A stretch of DNA of 64,000 nucleotides, taken from the NCBI GenBank assembly GCA_021014325.1, contig CM037472.1:21065063-21129062 (forward strand). The letters run 5' to 3'. This document shows positions 63,796-64,000 of the stretch, piece by piece. The stretch comes from Plazaster borealis. Its lineage: Eukaryota > Echinodermata > Asteroidea > Forcipulatida > Labidiasteridae. Under the pieces are notes generated by a model that was not told the origin of the DNA, made no database searches, and saw only the letters and a program-made list of their open reading frames with translations. Numbering within the stretch: the stretch's first letter is position 1; each line of letters starts with the position of its first letter. Both the position numbers and the translations under genes were made by a program.

Positions 63796-63849
63796 GTTTG
63801 TATAATTCAAAATAATTTAAAAGAGTAGCACTGGGAAAAATTTCCTGGC

Positions 63850-64000
63850 TGTCAGGGATGATAAATTTAAGTTTTTTTGTCTGAAGTCAGACTTTTAAAA
63901 TTCTACCTGGTAAACAAAAAAATTCAGTATTTCTCTCCAAATTAGTTAAGTCATGCTCTTTGGTCTACTTCTCTAGCACTGATACTGTTCCCCAAAGCTC
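63850..64000. repeat. Interspersed repeat family R, copy 2 (cut by window end)
   Basis: cagggatgataaatttaag, gaagtcagactttt, acctggtaaacaaa, tctacttctctagcactgatactgttcccc; matches 10289-10440. Confidence 0.62.

Noticed and set aside
653..63795. Alternative family: MACF1/dystonin spectraplakin, spectrin or dystrophin
   Set aside because: About 43.5 uninterrupted repeats with neither end reached exceed the rods of these families; no plakin, EF-hand, WW or ZZ domains are present.
1..64000. Search for CRISPR arrays, phage, bacterial operons or a defence system
   Set aside because: The window is intron-rich animal DNA; the tandem repeats found lack spacer structure and no bacterial-type gene is present.

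Overview
The window is a piece of an animal genome, almost certainly from an invertebrate deuterostome and probably an echinoderm. The echinoderm guess rests on recognising several of the interspersed repeat families from memory and is not proven here. The whole window lies inside one gene on the + strand. I resolve 63 consecutive internal exons between 653 and 63795, each with AG/GT splice sites. Their reading frame joins without a break into 14,211 nt (4,737 codons). Neither the start codon nor the stop codon is in the window.

The encoded protein is a continuous rod of about 43.5 spectrin repeats of about 109 residues each, with no other domain. An uninterrupted array this long rules out spectrins, dystrophin/utrophin and the MACF1/dystonin spectraplakins, whose rods have about 20-30 repeats. 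It fits the giant nesprins (SYNE1/SYNE2, fly MSP-300), which link actin to the nuclear envelope. The actin-binding calponin-homology domains and the membrane KASH domain would lie upstream and downstream. Exon 10 carries a 12-residue glutamine tract.

Three exon architectures run along the gene. In 653-18176 single-exon repeats mix with repeats split over two exons. In 20876-49527 a regular module recurs ten times: one ~327-nt exon for a whole repeat, then ~156-nt and ~165-nt exons for the two halves of the next repeat, about 648 nt or two repeats per module. Two departures from this pattern are an intron loss (exon 44) and an intron gain (exons 38/39). In 52727-63795 the repeats are again one per exon, or split at new positions. 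A decayed copy of a whole-repeat exon survives inside the intron at 42943-43864.

The introns are full of small, mostly non-autonomous repeats. They include MITE-like families with terminal inverted repeats (TTAA-flanked families among them), tRNA-derived SINE-like elements of at least three kinds, 3' ends of LINE ORF2 reading frames, long foldback hairpins, a 34-bp minisatellite and several local tandem duplications. I found no second protein-coding gene, no intact tRNA or rRNA gene, no CRISPR array and no sign of bacterial sequence. The short ORFs in introns are chance or transposon-derived.
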